This document shows positions 1 through 5,846 of a DNA stretch of 6,670 nucleotides, in pieces (the first letter of the stretch is position 1; each line of letters begins with the position of its first letter). Below the pieces are notes generated by a model. That model worked only from the letters and a program-made list of their open reading frames with translations. It searched no databases and was not told where the DNA came from. The stretch is from assembly GCA_002727395.1 (NCBI GenBank), contig PBWY01000118.1, positions 1 to 6,670 on the forward strand. The letters are read 5' to 3'. The stretch is from Rhodospirillales bacterium. Its GTDB lineage: Bacteria; Pseudomonadota; Alphaproteobacteria; MPNO01; UBA2964. Position numbers and translations under genes: made by a program.

Positions 1-502
1 ATACCGAGTCAGAAATATAAGGCCTGCCTTTCGCTATGGTCTTTGGGCCGGATTAATTTACTCTGCACTAGATACCTATCTGTTTCGTGGTAAAGCACCA
101 TGGACTTTTAGGCAACACGCAGATCATAAAGCCCTTTTACCTGCTGCAAGGAGCAAAAAAATTGAGTACCCTAAACCTGATGGCCTCGTGTCGTTTGATC
201 GATTGTCATCCGTATTTATTTCGAATACAAACCATGAAGAGGACCAACCCGTCCATTTAACATTGAAAGATAAGACTGTTCCAATTTCGGTTAATCTCAA
301 GGTTTACGATTCTCCAGAACAACGGTACTGCCCTGCAGGCGTTTATGAAATCGTTGATGACGGCGATGGCGATGGACCAAGGCTGCAAATAAATGCACAA
401 AATTGTGTGCATTGTAAGACTTGTGACATAAAAGACCCTTCCCAAAACATTAATTGGGTAGTTCCTGAAGGGGGTGGAGGACCAAATTATCCAAATATGT
501 AA
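1..502 (+). CDS. Electron transfer flavoprotein-ubiquinone oxidoreductase, C-terminal part (5' end outside window)
   Basis: ETF-QO passes electrons from reduced electron transfer flavoprotein (fed by acyl-CoA and other dehydrogenases) to ubiquinone at the inner membrane. The frame is open from base 2, giving 166 residues to the TAA at 500-502; the FAD domain lies upstream of the window. Visible are the family segments GKAPWTF, IEYPKPDG, TNHEEDQPVHLTL and the C-terminal ferredoxin-like domain. All four expected 4Fe-4S ligands are present: one Cys in RYCPAGVYE (codon at 329) and three in NCVHCKTCDIKDP (codons at 404, 413, 422). The end, NWVVPEGGGGP, is typical of the family. An internal GTG at 188 is not the real start, because homology runs unbroken upstream of it. 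The TPR gene begins 88 bp downstream on the same strand. Identification is from recalled family sequence and is very secure. Confidence 0.96.
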   Translation, partial: YRVRNIRPAFRYGLWAGLIYSALDTYLFRGKAPWTFRQHADHKALLPAARSKKIEYPKPDGLVSFDRLSSVFISNTNHEEDQPVHLTLKDKTVPISVNLKVYDSPEQRYCPAGVYEIVDDGDGDGPRLQINAQNCVHCKTCDIKDPSQNINWVVPEGGGGPNYPNM

Positions 503-513
503 CAAATGCAGGT

Positions 514-539
514 AATATAGGTATTTTCCTAATATTTTT
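514..539 (+). terminator. Weak possible terminator after ETF-QO
   Basis: AATATAGG (514-521) can pair with CCTAATATT (528-536) with one bulged A and a TATTTT loop, and the right arm runs into a short T stretch (535-539). The stem is almost all A-T, so it may be chance in an AT-rich spacer. The rest of 503-590 shows no convincing promoter. Confidence 0.25.
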
Positions 540-590
540 AATATTTCTGATTGAATATTAATTTGATAGTAAATTGAATTTAAAACTCAT

Positions 591-2438
591 ATGCTGGAAA
601 AGTTTTGGGTTCTGAAGATTTTTTCAAATAATAGGGTTAACAATATTTATTTTTTTATGCAAAAAAATATGGTTGGTATGTCAAGCAATCACTTGTCTCC
701 GACAAATGATTTATTAACGGTTTTTCCTCTAATATATTTATTAGCACTTCAGTTTTTCTTTATCCCATTGAAGGACTTAAACGCAAAATCATTATCTGCG
801 AACCAATATAAAAACATTACAACAAATAGTGTGGGAGGGCTCAGGCCGTCATCGGTGTCTGGAAAATATTTGGCGGGCCGTTTTGCACATAATTCACAAG
901 ATTTTGGTAAAGCAGCAAATTACTTGTCAGCTGCTCTCTCATTTGACCAAAAAAATCTCAGAATTCGTCGCCAAGCGTTTCTGTCTTTATTAGTGAGCGG
1001 ACGTCTAGCTGAAGCAGCCGTTCTAGCAAAAACAATTACTCCCCTAGACCAAAATAATTCTTTACCAATTTTAAGTTTATTGGTTGAGGAGATTCTAAAT
1101 GGCAAAGTTATCGAGGCGGAAAAAAGGCTCAAAATTTTACCACGAAAAGGTGTCGGAAGGTATCTAGGCCCACTTGTGTTGGGTTGGGTTAAATTTGCAA
1201 GAGGCGATGTATCGGGTGCCATAAAATCAATTGAAGTATTAGATGTTGAACCTTTTTATTCCCTTAAACAATTACATATAGGTTTAATTTATGAGTGTGC
1301 CGGCCAATTTAACCAGGCAGAAATAGCGTATAAAAAATCCCTTAAAAAGAATTATGCGCTTCGTGGAGTTATGGCTTATGGAGTTTTTCTAGAGAGAAGA
1401 AAAAGATGGCTGGAGGCTGAAGAACTTTATAGGCGTTTTGGAGAGGAATACGGGGATGAGACCATTGATAGAATGATACAAAGAGCTGGAACTCAGTCCT
1501 TACCGTTGAATTTTGTAAAAGATGCTCAGGAAGGTATTGCAGAGGTTTTCTTTAATTTTTCTGACACTTTATTCCGGGGTCAATCTTCTGAACTTGCTAT
1601 AATATACGGCCGACTAGCTTTGCGACTGCGGCCCTCATTTCCATTAGCTCAAGTTCTCTTAGGAAGACTACTTGAGTCCTTGGCGCGAAATGCGGAGGCC
1701 GTAGAGCTTTATAAAAACGTTGATAGGCGTTCTCCGGTTTCTTGGACAGCTAGGCTAAGTCATGCGTCAAACCTACATCAACTTGGTCTGAAGAGAGATG
1801 CCATAGATTTATTAAAGAAGATGTCCAAAGAAAATAAAAACCAACTTGAGCCGTTAATAAGGGTTGGCAATTTATATAGTTCGCAGAAGAAATTTATAAA
1901 GGCAATAGAAGCATATGATAAAGCAATAAAAAGAATAGCATTATTAAAGAAAAGTCATTGGAACTTGTACTATGCTCGGGGAATTGCATTTGAACGATCC
2001 AAAAAATGGTCCAGGGCAGAGAAGGATTTCAAGCAGGCTTTAGAACTGAATCCGCAGCAGCCACTGGTATTAAATTATTTGGGATATTCTTGGGTTGACC
2101 GAGGGGTTAATCTTAAAAAAGCTCAAAAAATGATTCGGGTTGCTGTTAAATTAAGGCCGAATGATGGTTACATTATTGATAGCCTGGGCTGGGTACTTTT
2201 TCGTCTGGGAGAGTATAAAGAGGCAACAAAACAATTAGAGCGTGCAGTAGTATTGAGACCAGAGGATCCTACTATCAATGACCATCTTGGTGATGCTTAT
2301 TGGCAGGTCGGAAGAAAAACTGAAGCAAAATTTCAATGGAACCGTGCTCTTTCACTATCTCCTGAAAAAGAATTAATTCCCTCTATTCATAAAAAGCTAA
2401 GGGAAGGCCTGCAAATAAAGAGCGTCTTTGAAAAATGA
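591..2438 (+). CDS. Tetratricopeptide repeat protein, probably exported or membrane-anchored
   Basis: The 615-residue product is an alpha-solenoid of TPR units. The clearest are residues 420-450 (LYSSQKKFIKAIEAYDKAIK), 458-488 (GIAFERSKKWSRAEKDFKQALELNP), 493-524, 529-557 (LGWVLFRLGEYKEATKQLERAV) and 563-592 (LGDAYWQVGRKTEAKFQWNRAL). More degenerate repeats run from about 90 to 380. TPRs bind proteins; no catalytic motif is visible and the partner is unknown. Residues 41-60 (LLTVFPLIYLLALQFFFIPL) are strongly hydrophobic and look like a signal peptide or anchor, so the repeats are probably periplasmic. The start is uncertain: the ATG at 591 has no Shine-Dalgarno, and in-frame ATGs at 657, 669 and 678 would put the hydrophobic segment nearer the N-terminus. 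The stop overlaps the ispE start by 4 bp (ATGA), implying translational coupling. I recall this TPR gene beside ispE and ETF-QO in other alphaproteobacteria. Confidence 0.88.
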   Translation: MLEKFWVLKIFSNNRVNNIYFFMQKNMVGMSSNHLSPTNDLLTVFPLIYLLALQFFFIPLKDLNAKSLSANQYKNITTNSVGGLRPSSVSGKYLAGRFAHNSQDFGKAANYLSAALSFDQKNLRIRRQAFLSLLVSGRLAEAAVLAKTITPLDQNNSLPILSLLVEEILNGKVIEAEKRLKILPRKGVGRYLGPLVLGWVKFARGDVSGAIKSIEVLDVEPFYSLKQLHIGLIYECAGQFNQAEIAYKKSLKKNYALRGVMAYGVFLERRKRWLEAEELYRRFGEEYGDETIDRMIQRAGTQSLPLNFVKDAQEGIAEVFFNFSDTLFRGQSSELAIIYGRLALRLRPSFPLAQVLLGRLLESLARNAEAVELYKNVDRRSPVSWTARLSHASNLHQLGLKRDAIDLLKKMSKENKNQLEPLIRVGNLYSSQKKFIKAIEAYDKAIKRIALLKKSHWNLYYARGIAFERSKKWSRAEKDFKQALELNPQQPLVLNYLGYSWVDRGVNLKKAQKMIRVAVKLRPNDGYIIDSLGWVLFRLGEYKEATKQLERAVVLRPEDPTINDHLGDAYWQVGRKTEAKFQWNRALSLSPEKELIPSIHKKLREGLQIKSVFEK

Positions 2439-3112
2439 ATTTTCGTGGTAATTCCTTTATAAGTTCTACGAAGGTCATATCAATGGCTGCTCCCGCAAAG
2501 ATTAATTTATACCTTAATGTTATAGGTAAAATAAATGATTCCTATCATGAACTTGATAGTCTTGTTGGCTTTACGACTTTTGGTGACAAGGTATCTGTAA
2601 GAGATTGTGAGGAGTTTAGATTGGAAATTAGTGGTCCTTTTGCACAAATGCTTCCTCCTGAAAAAAATAATTTAGTCATCAAGGCTGCCAAAGAACTCGC
2701 TCGGGAGACGAATTATGCGGGAGGAGCATATATTAAGCTTGTTAAGAATTTACCAATTTCTTCGGGGATAGGTGGAGGGTCGGCAGATGCTGCAGCAACC
2801 TTAATAGCACTAAATAGACTTTGGGGAGTAAAATTAAATAAAGAAGATTTGATGACTATCGGTCTGAAACTAGGGTCAGATGTTCCAGTATGTGTAAAAG
2901 GTAAAATAGCAAGAATTGGTGGGAGAGGTGAAAAAGTCTCTAGCTTTGAAGGATTTCCGAAATGCGGCATTCTTTTAGTCAACCCCCGAGTTCCAATACC
3001 TACGATTGATGTATTTAAAGCCTTTCACGGTAAGTATTCGAACCACGTTGAAATACCAAAAATTAATGATATTGAGACATTAATTGAATTTTTGTCGATC
3101 CAAAAAAAATGA
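2435..3112 (+). CDS. ispE: 4-diphosphocytidyl-2-C-methyl-D-erythritol kinase, N-terminal part of a frameshifted gene
   Basis: IspE is the GHMP-family kinase that phosphorylates CDP-methylerythritol with ATP in the MEP route to isoprenoid precursors; it acts in the cytoplasm. This frame gives 225 residues. PAKINLYL (20-27) holds the conserved active-site Lys (K22), SYHELDSL (36-43) is the substrate region, PISSGIGGGSADAAATL (107-123) is the ATP phosphate loop (GHMP motif 2), and GLKLGSDVPV (143-152) carries the catalytic Asp (D149). The frame stops at TGA 3110-3112, just after A8 (3102-3109), before GHMP motif 3. The remainder continues one base forward. Removing one A gives ...SIQKNDLQE... 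and a 296-residue protein, a normal IspE length. The ATG at 2435 overlaps the TPR stop by 4 bp; the ATG at 2483 (M17), with AAGG about 9 nt upstream, is an alternative start that leaves only three residues before PAKINL. As written, the product should be inactive. Confidence 0.93.
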   Translation: MNFRGNSFISSTKVISMAAPAKINLYLNVIGKINDSYHELDSLVGFTTFGDKVSVRDCEEFRLEISGPFAQMLPPEKNNLVIKAAKELARETNYAGGAYIKLVKNLPISSGIGGGSADAAATLIALNRLWGVKLNKEDLMTIGLKLGSDVPVCVKGKIARIGGRGEKVSSFEGFPKCGILLVNPRVPIPTIDVFKAFHGKYSNHVEIPKINDIETLIEFLSIQKK

Positions 3113-3326
3113 TCTTCAAGAGATCTCAATAAAAATAGCACCCGTTTTGCAAGTTATACTCAATATTTTAAGTGATGAGCCCAACTGTCTTTTGGCGAGA
3201 GTTTCTGGAAGCGGAGCAACTTGTTTCGGAATATTTAATAATGAGCATTCTGCAGCATTATCGGCCAGTGCGATATCGAGTCGATTTAAGGAATGGTGGC
3301 TAAAACCAACACAACTTTCTAACTAG
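3084..3326 (+). CDS. ispE: IspE C-terminal part in the shifted frame
   Basis: This frame completes the kinase. The IspE-like part starts at about 3108 (NDLQEISIKIAPVLQVILNIL) and includes GHMP motif 3, LLARVSGSGATCFGIF (nucleotides about 3186-3236), the glycine-rich loop needed for the active site. It ends with the usual EWW segment near the C-terminus. The few codons between the TTG at 3084 and the A run (NFCRS) are not IspE-like and are read only because the frame is open, so independent initiation here is unlikely. It is best read as the 3' end of the same gene, separated by a single extra base. Whether the cell makes full-length protein depends on whether the extra A is real and, if so, on polymerase or ribosome slippage. 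Confidence 0.9.
   Translation: MNFCRSKKNDLQEISIKIAPVLQVILNILSDEPNCLLARVSGSGATCFGIFNNEHSAALSASAISSRFKEWWLKPTQLSN
3102..3109 (+). other. A8 homopolymer at the ispE frame change
   Basis: The run c-AAAAAAAA-tga lies exactly where the IspE frame changes. Reading it as seven A restores Q-K-N-D-L and joins both halves without gap or duplication. A run of this kind is a common site of sequencing indels and is also a known kind of site for transcriptional slippage in AT-rich bacterial genomes. Confidence 0.85.
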
Positions 3327-3368
3327 TACGAAATAAATTCCTACAATTGCCGGTAGGCTTTGACTTAC

Positions 3369-3390
3369 TTAATGATTTTAAAACCATTAA
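3369..3390. terminator. Inverted repeat between convergent genes
   Basis: TTAATGATTTT and AAAACCATTAA form 11-nt arms with one A/C mismatch and no spacer, in the 72-bp gap between the convergent ends of ispE and the minus-strand gene. Location suits a bidirectional terminator, but the stem has a single G-C pair and no clear T tract follows, so it is weak. It could equally be chance. Confidence 0.25.
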
Positions 3391-3398
3391 TTTGCATT

Positions 3399-3917
3399 TT
3401 AAATACTGTTCTCTTTATCCGATTGAATTTCAGCTAGCTGCGACGATAAATTACTAATTTGTTTTAGTAACGGGGCTAATAATGAATTGGTGCTCAACTC
3501 TACCTGCTTTAATCGAATATTCAAAGACTCAATATCGTTTAATAGCTCTTGGGTTATCTTGTCGTGAGTTAATTTCTCGTTTTTATAAATTTCTTTATTT
3601 GTTGAATTTTGGTTAAAATCCTGAGCTGCGTTGTATTCACGAGCCTGATTATATTGTTGATCATAAAGGTAGTCCTGGGCCTGTTTAATTGATTCAAATG
3701 GAGGTTTCGTAGCTGTTCCAGTCAGTGTTTCTCGATTGTGTTGGTTTGAATTGATCATACCGTTCGAATTTGTAAGCTGGTCTGCAGCTGCCGTGCGGAT
3801 AATTTGATTTAACCAATTGCCAATAGTAAGGCCCGCTCGACGTGCAGCTATTTTTGCTGCTTCTCTCGCTTCAGGCTCCACTCCTTTAACGCTCCAAGGG
3901 GAAACATTTGCTACCAT
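3399..3917 (-). CDS. Small protein with PodJ-like N-terminal segment and C-terminal coiled coil
   Basis: The product has 172 residues and no signal peptide or membrane segment, so it is probably cytoplasmic. Residues 7-40 (PWSVKGVEPEAREAAKIAARRAGL, then TIGNWLNQII) match the segment I recall at the start of alphaproteobacterial PodJ-type polar localisation proteins; the form resembles a ribbon-helix-helix-like or protein-binding helix pair. Residues 48-112 are Asn/Gln-rich and low in complexity (Q/Y-rich at 86-100), likely disordered. Residues 118-166 carry heptad-like leucines and are probably a coiled coil. PodJ proper is far longer, with a membrane segment and peptidoglycan-binding C-terminus, all missing here; this is either a stand-alone short family or a reduced relative. 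The ATG at 3917 starts just before the conserved segment. No Shine-Dalgarno is evident. It faces ispE and is transcribed alone. Function is not known; polar or division-linked scaffolding is inference. Confidence 0.75.
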   Translation of the reverse strand: MVANVSPWSVKGVEPEAREAAKIAARRAGLTIGNWLNQIIRTAAADQLTNSNGMINSNQHNRETLTGTATKPPFESIKQAQDYLYDQQYNQAREYNAAQDFNQNSTNKEIYKNEKLTHDKITQELLNDIESLNIRLKQVELSTNSLLAPLLKQISNLSSQLAEIQSDKENSI

Positions 3918-3927
3918 AATTATTCAA

Positions 3928-3941
3928 CATACTTCTGTATG
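3928..3941 (-). other. Small hairpin in the leader of the minus-strand gene
   Basis: CATAC (3928-3932) and GTATG (3937-3941) pair around a 4-nt loop. On the minus-strand mRNA the hairpin ends 10 nt before the start codon, where a ribosome binding site would be expected, and the only purine-rich bases (AGAA) are in its loop. It may affect initiation or be chance. Confidence 0.25.
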
Positions 3942-3980
3942 GTTTCAGGGAACTTATTCTATGAAGTTCGCGTATTAAAT

Positions 3981-4009
3981 ATTATCATACAATATAAAAC
4001 TCTCAGCAA
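3981..4009 (-). promoter_or_regulatory. Candidate sigma-70-type promoter for the minus-strand gene
   Basis: Read on the minus strand: -35 TTGCTG (4009-4004), a 17-bp spacer and -10 GATAAT (3986-3981, five of six matches to TATAAT). Transcription would start near 3974, giving a leader of about 57 nt. The -35 is only a half match, and the surroundings are AT-rich. Confidence 0.35.
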
Positions 4010-4129
4010 TCTTATCATAAAATGAGCTTCAGGTATTATTAGCTCCCCGTTGTGAGTTAAAAAAAGTCATATCATTATTATACTCTATCTTGTTTTCAAT
4101 AAAATTTGCTACATTATTATCAGAAACTA

Positions 4130-4158
4130 TTGCGGTCTTAGTTAAACCCTTTTATTTT
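4130..4158 (+). promoter_or_regulatory. Candidate promoter for tRNA-Gln and tusA
   Basis: TTGCGG (4130-4135), 17-bp spacer, TATTTT (4153-4158) would start transcription near 4165, a few bases before the tRNA. Both boxes are partial matches. An alternative is TTGTTT (4090-4095), 16 bp, CATTAT (4112-4117), which would give a leader of about 45 nt. I cannot choose between them from sequence alone. Confidence 0.3.
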
Positions 4159-4169
4159 CCGCAGCAAAA

Positions 4170-4243
4170 TGGGGCATAGCCAAGCGGTAAGGCAACGGGT
4201 TTTGATCCCGTGATCCCTGGTTCGAATCCAGGTGCCCCAGCCA
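4170..4243 (+). tRNA. tRNA-Gln (anticodon TTG), CCA encoded
   Basis: A full cloverleaf folds by eye: acceptor TGGGGCA/TGCCCCA (4170-4176 with 4233-4239), D arm GCC/GGC (4179-4193), anticodon stem ACGGG/CCCGT (4195-4211) with loop TTTTGAT, variable loop GATC, T arm CCTGG/CCAGG (4216-4232) with loop TTCGAAT, discriminator G4240, then encoded CCA (4241-4243). The anticodon is TTG at 4202-4204, reading CAA and, by wobble, CAG. The weak U1-A72 pair is typical of bacterial tRNA-Gln. U34 of this tRNA is normally a 2-thiouridine derivative. The tusA-like gene follows at once, so a shared transcript is likely. Confidence 0.97.
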
Positions 4244-4251
4244 ACGTTTTT

Positions 4252-4257
4252 GAAGGA
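4252..4257 (+). promoter_or_regulatory. Ribosome binding site that sets the tusA start
   Basis: GAAGGA sits 7 nt before the TTG at 4265 and 8 nt after the tRNA CCA end. It is one of the better Shine-Dalgarno sites in the window. It argues against the in-frame GTG at 4232, which lies inside the tRNA acceptor end and has no such site. Confidence 0.75.
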
Positions 4258-4264
4258 ACTCAAT

Positions 4265-4486
4265 TTGGGACAACTAGATGCACAAGGGCTTAAATGCCCG
4301 TTACCAGTTTTACGAGTAAGGAAATACATGAAGACTTTAGACATTGGAGAAGAATTGGAAGTCCTGGTAACCGATCCTTCAGCTCCTGAAGATTTCAAGT
4401 TGTTTTGTGAACAATCCGGTCAGGAATTTGTAAGAGCTAGTCAGGATGGCGGGGTGATCAATATCATTCTGCGACGAATAAAATAG
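4265..4486 (+). CDS. TusA/SirA-family sulfur carrier protein
   Basis: TusA-family proteins carry a persulfide on one Cys and pass sulfur to acceptors. In E. coli TusA relays sulfur from IscS via TusBCD and TusE to MnmA for 2-thiolation of U34 in tRNA Lys, Glu and Gln; paralogues serve molybdenum cofactor or other sulfur metabolism. With the TTG start at 4265 the protein has 73 residues, the usual size. LDAQGLKCPLPVLR (4-17) holds the CPxP motif with the sulfur-carrying Cys11; EELEVLVTDPSAPEDFKLFCEQSGQE is the typical beta-alpha middle, and the end (GGVINIILRR) is the last strand. The start is chosen on the ribosome binding site; a GTG at 4232 would add 11 residues read from tRNA sequence. A tusA symbol is plausible, but paralogues cannot be told apart here. 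Confidence 0.88.
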   Translation: MGQLDAQGLKCPLPVLRVRKYMKTLDIGEELEVLVTDPSAPEDFKLFCEQSGQEFVRASQDGGVINIILRRIK

Positions 4487-4612
4487 AGGCAATAGCTAAC
4501 GAAATTAAAATATTATCAGTCTTTTTATATTTTTAGATTGCTTTAATTTTGTTCCCCACTAAAAATTTAATAATGATTATTATTCGCATAATTTATTATA
4601 GCAGCATGTGTT
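4487..4612. other. AT-rich spacer between tusA and the MFS gene
   Basis: This spacer holds the Fur-like palindrome and -10-like box described separately. Complementary segments GCAAT..CTAA (4489-4499) and TTAGATTGC (4533-4541) followed by TTTAATTTT could be a poor long-range terminator for tusA, but the loop is large and I do not rely on it. Confidence 0.3.
4568..4582. promoter_or_regulatory. 15-bp perfect palindrome, possible Fur-type operator
   Basis: TAATAATGATTATTA is a perfect 7-1-7 palindrome centred on 4575. It differs from the classical Fur 7-1-7 pattern TGATAATnATTATCA only at one symmetric pair. A -10-like TATTAT follows at 4594-4599, so the palindrome falls where the -35 region would be, a common place for a repressor site. 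AT-richness raises the chance of coincidence, and alphaproteobacterial iron regulators often use other motifs. Confidence 0.4.
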
Positions 4613-5818
4613 ATGAACTCTGAAATAACATATTCTGATGTTTCTTCCAAAAGACAGCAAGTCGGTGTGATAAGCCTTATTAGTGCCGGACATTTTATTA
4701 GTCATTTCTATGTTATTTGTTTGGCTCCTCTATACATAGCAATGTCCAATGATTTGGGAGTGGGGTTCGCTGAACTAGGACTCATTTCGTCGGGATTTTT
4801 TCTTTCTGGTGCGACTCTTCAGATGCCGGCAGGATTATTGGTAGACAGAATTGGAGCAAAAAGAGTCCTTTTTGGTGGAATGTTTATTCTCGCTCTTTCT
4901 ATAACTTTAGCCGGTTTGAGCGGTTCCTATTGGATACTGCTATTTTTATTTATGCTCGCTGGTGCTGGTAATTGTGTTTTTCACCCATGCGATTATGTCA
5001 TACTGTCCTCCTCTGTTGATGAAGACAAACTAGGTCGTGCCTTTAGTGTCCACAGCTTTAGTGGTTCAGCCGGTTTTTTTGCCGTACCGATAGTTATGCC
5101 AATATTAATGTCATTAACAAATTGGCAAACAGCATTATTGATAGTTGGTATCTGTGGTTTGCTGATAACAGGCATTCTCCTTTTTTTCCAAAAACACCTT
5201 CAGGAATCTAATGAGGTTGGTAAGAGATCTGCTGGCCAACTAACTGAAACCAGAGATGCGCTCCTAACCAGAAGAATACTTTCCCATTTTGTTTATTTTA
5301 TTACGTCTTCTGCGGCGACCAGTGCTTTGAGTGGTCTTACCATAGTTGTCCTGGTATCCCATTACGGTGTGTCCGAAAAACTCGCAGGTTTGATTTTATT
5401 AGCATATTTGGTGGCAGCTTCGGTTGGCGTCATTGCAGGAGGTCTAATTGCAGATAAGACGAATAAACATAATATAGTGCTAATAGTGACAATGATGATT
5501 GCCACGTTGGTTACGGGAGTGGCCGCTTTAGGAATCATAAGCTTTTGGTCCTGTGTTGCAATGCTTGTTATTGCAGGATTAACCAAAGGCATAGTAGCTC
5601 CAGCACGGGATCTAATGGTCAGAAATGATGCGCCTCCAGCGATTTTAGGAGGCGTAGTAGCTTTCGTCACAATTGGATTTACCATTGGTAATGGGACCGC
5701 GCCGGCAATTGCTGGCTGGTTTTTAGATCTTGGCTCACCTCTTAACGTGTTCTGGTTTGCTGCCGCCATGTCCTTAGCAGCTATTCTCTGTCTTTTAGTA
5801 TCAAGAAGACCAAATTGA
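4613..5818 (+). CDS. Major facilitator superfamily transporter, 12 TM
   Basis: The 401-residue product is an inner-membrane secondary transporter of usual MFS length. Hydrophobic segments fall at about 17-43, 54-75, 86-104, 106-130, 145-168, 171-192, then after a polar central loop (193-221) at 222-248, 256-280, 287-308, 310-332, 343-368 and 376-397. Between TM2 and TM3 is motif A, GLLVDRIGAKRVL (74-86), echoed in the second half by GGLIADKTNKHNI (276-288). The segment GAGNCVFHPCDYVILSSSV (117-135) with its VFHP resembles the fosmidomycin-resistance (Fsr)-like and related MFS branch, but the substrate cannot be read from sequence. The ATG at 4613 is the only sensible start before TM1; it has no Shine-Dalgarno, and a -10-like box ends only 14 nt upstream, so a very short or leaderless mRNA is possible. 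pyrB follows after 92 bp on the same strand. Confidence 0.87.
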   Translation: MNSEITYSDVSSKRQQVGVISLISAGHFISHFYVICLAPLYIAMSNDLGVGFAELGLISSGFFLSGATLQMPAGLLVDRIGAKRVLFGGMFILALSITLAGLSGSYWILLFLFMLAGAGNCVFHPCDYVILSSSVDEDKLGRAFSVHSFSGSAGFFAVPIVMPILMSLTNWQTALLIVGICGLLITGILLFFQKHLQESNEVGKRSAGQLTETRDALLTRRILSHFVYFITSSAATSALSGLTIVVLVSHYGVSEKLAGLILLAYLVAASVGVIAGGLIADKTNKHNIVLIVTMMIATLVTGVAALGIISFWSCVAMLVIAGLTKGIVAPARDLMVRNDAPPAILGGVVAFVTIGFTIGNGTAPAIAGWFLDLGSPLNVFWFAAAMSLAAILCLLVSRRPN

Positions 5819-5846
5819 GGAATTTTTAAAAAATAAATAACTTGAG

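Larger units (their letters stand above)
3918..4169. other. Gene-free spacer between the minus-strand gene and tRNA-Gln
   Basis: About 250 bp without a plausible coding frame. It holds the candidate minus-strand promoter, the leader hairpin, an exact direct repeat TTATCATA (3982-3989 and 4012-4019, 30 bp apart) and, at its right end, possible promoters for the tRNA. I see no other RNA gene or conserved element. Confidence 0.6.

Noticed and set aside
188..502. Independent small ferredoxin-like gene starting at GTG 188
   Set aside because: The frame is open to the window start and encodes ETF-QO sequence without a break, so it is the C-terminal domain of that enzyme.
2713..2982. Minus-strand 89-codon open frame inside ispE
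   Set aside because: Antisense to the highly conserved GHMP motif region, with proline-rich composition and no domain.
3110..3112. Programmed ribosomal frameshift with a regulatory role
   Set aside because: There is no evident stimulatory stem-loop or upstream Shine-Dalgarno at proper distance, and the long A run alone fits sequencing error or transcriptional slippage more simply.
4170..4243. tRNA 3' end as a phage or island attachment site
   Set aside because: No integrase, no repeat of the tRNA 3' end in the window, and a normal chromosomal gene follows within a few bases.
4138..4398. Minus-strand 86-codon frame containing WGTWIRTRDHGIKTRCLTAW
   Set aside because: It is the antisense translation of tRNA-Gln plus the tusA start. 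Such tRNA-derived pseudo-proteins are a known kind of database artefact.
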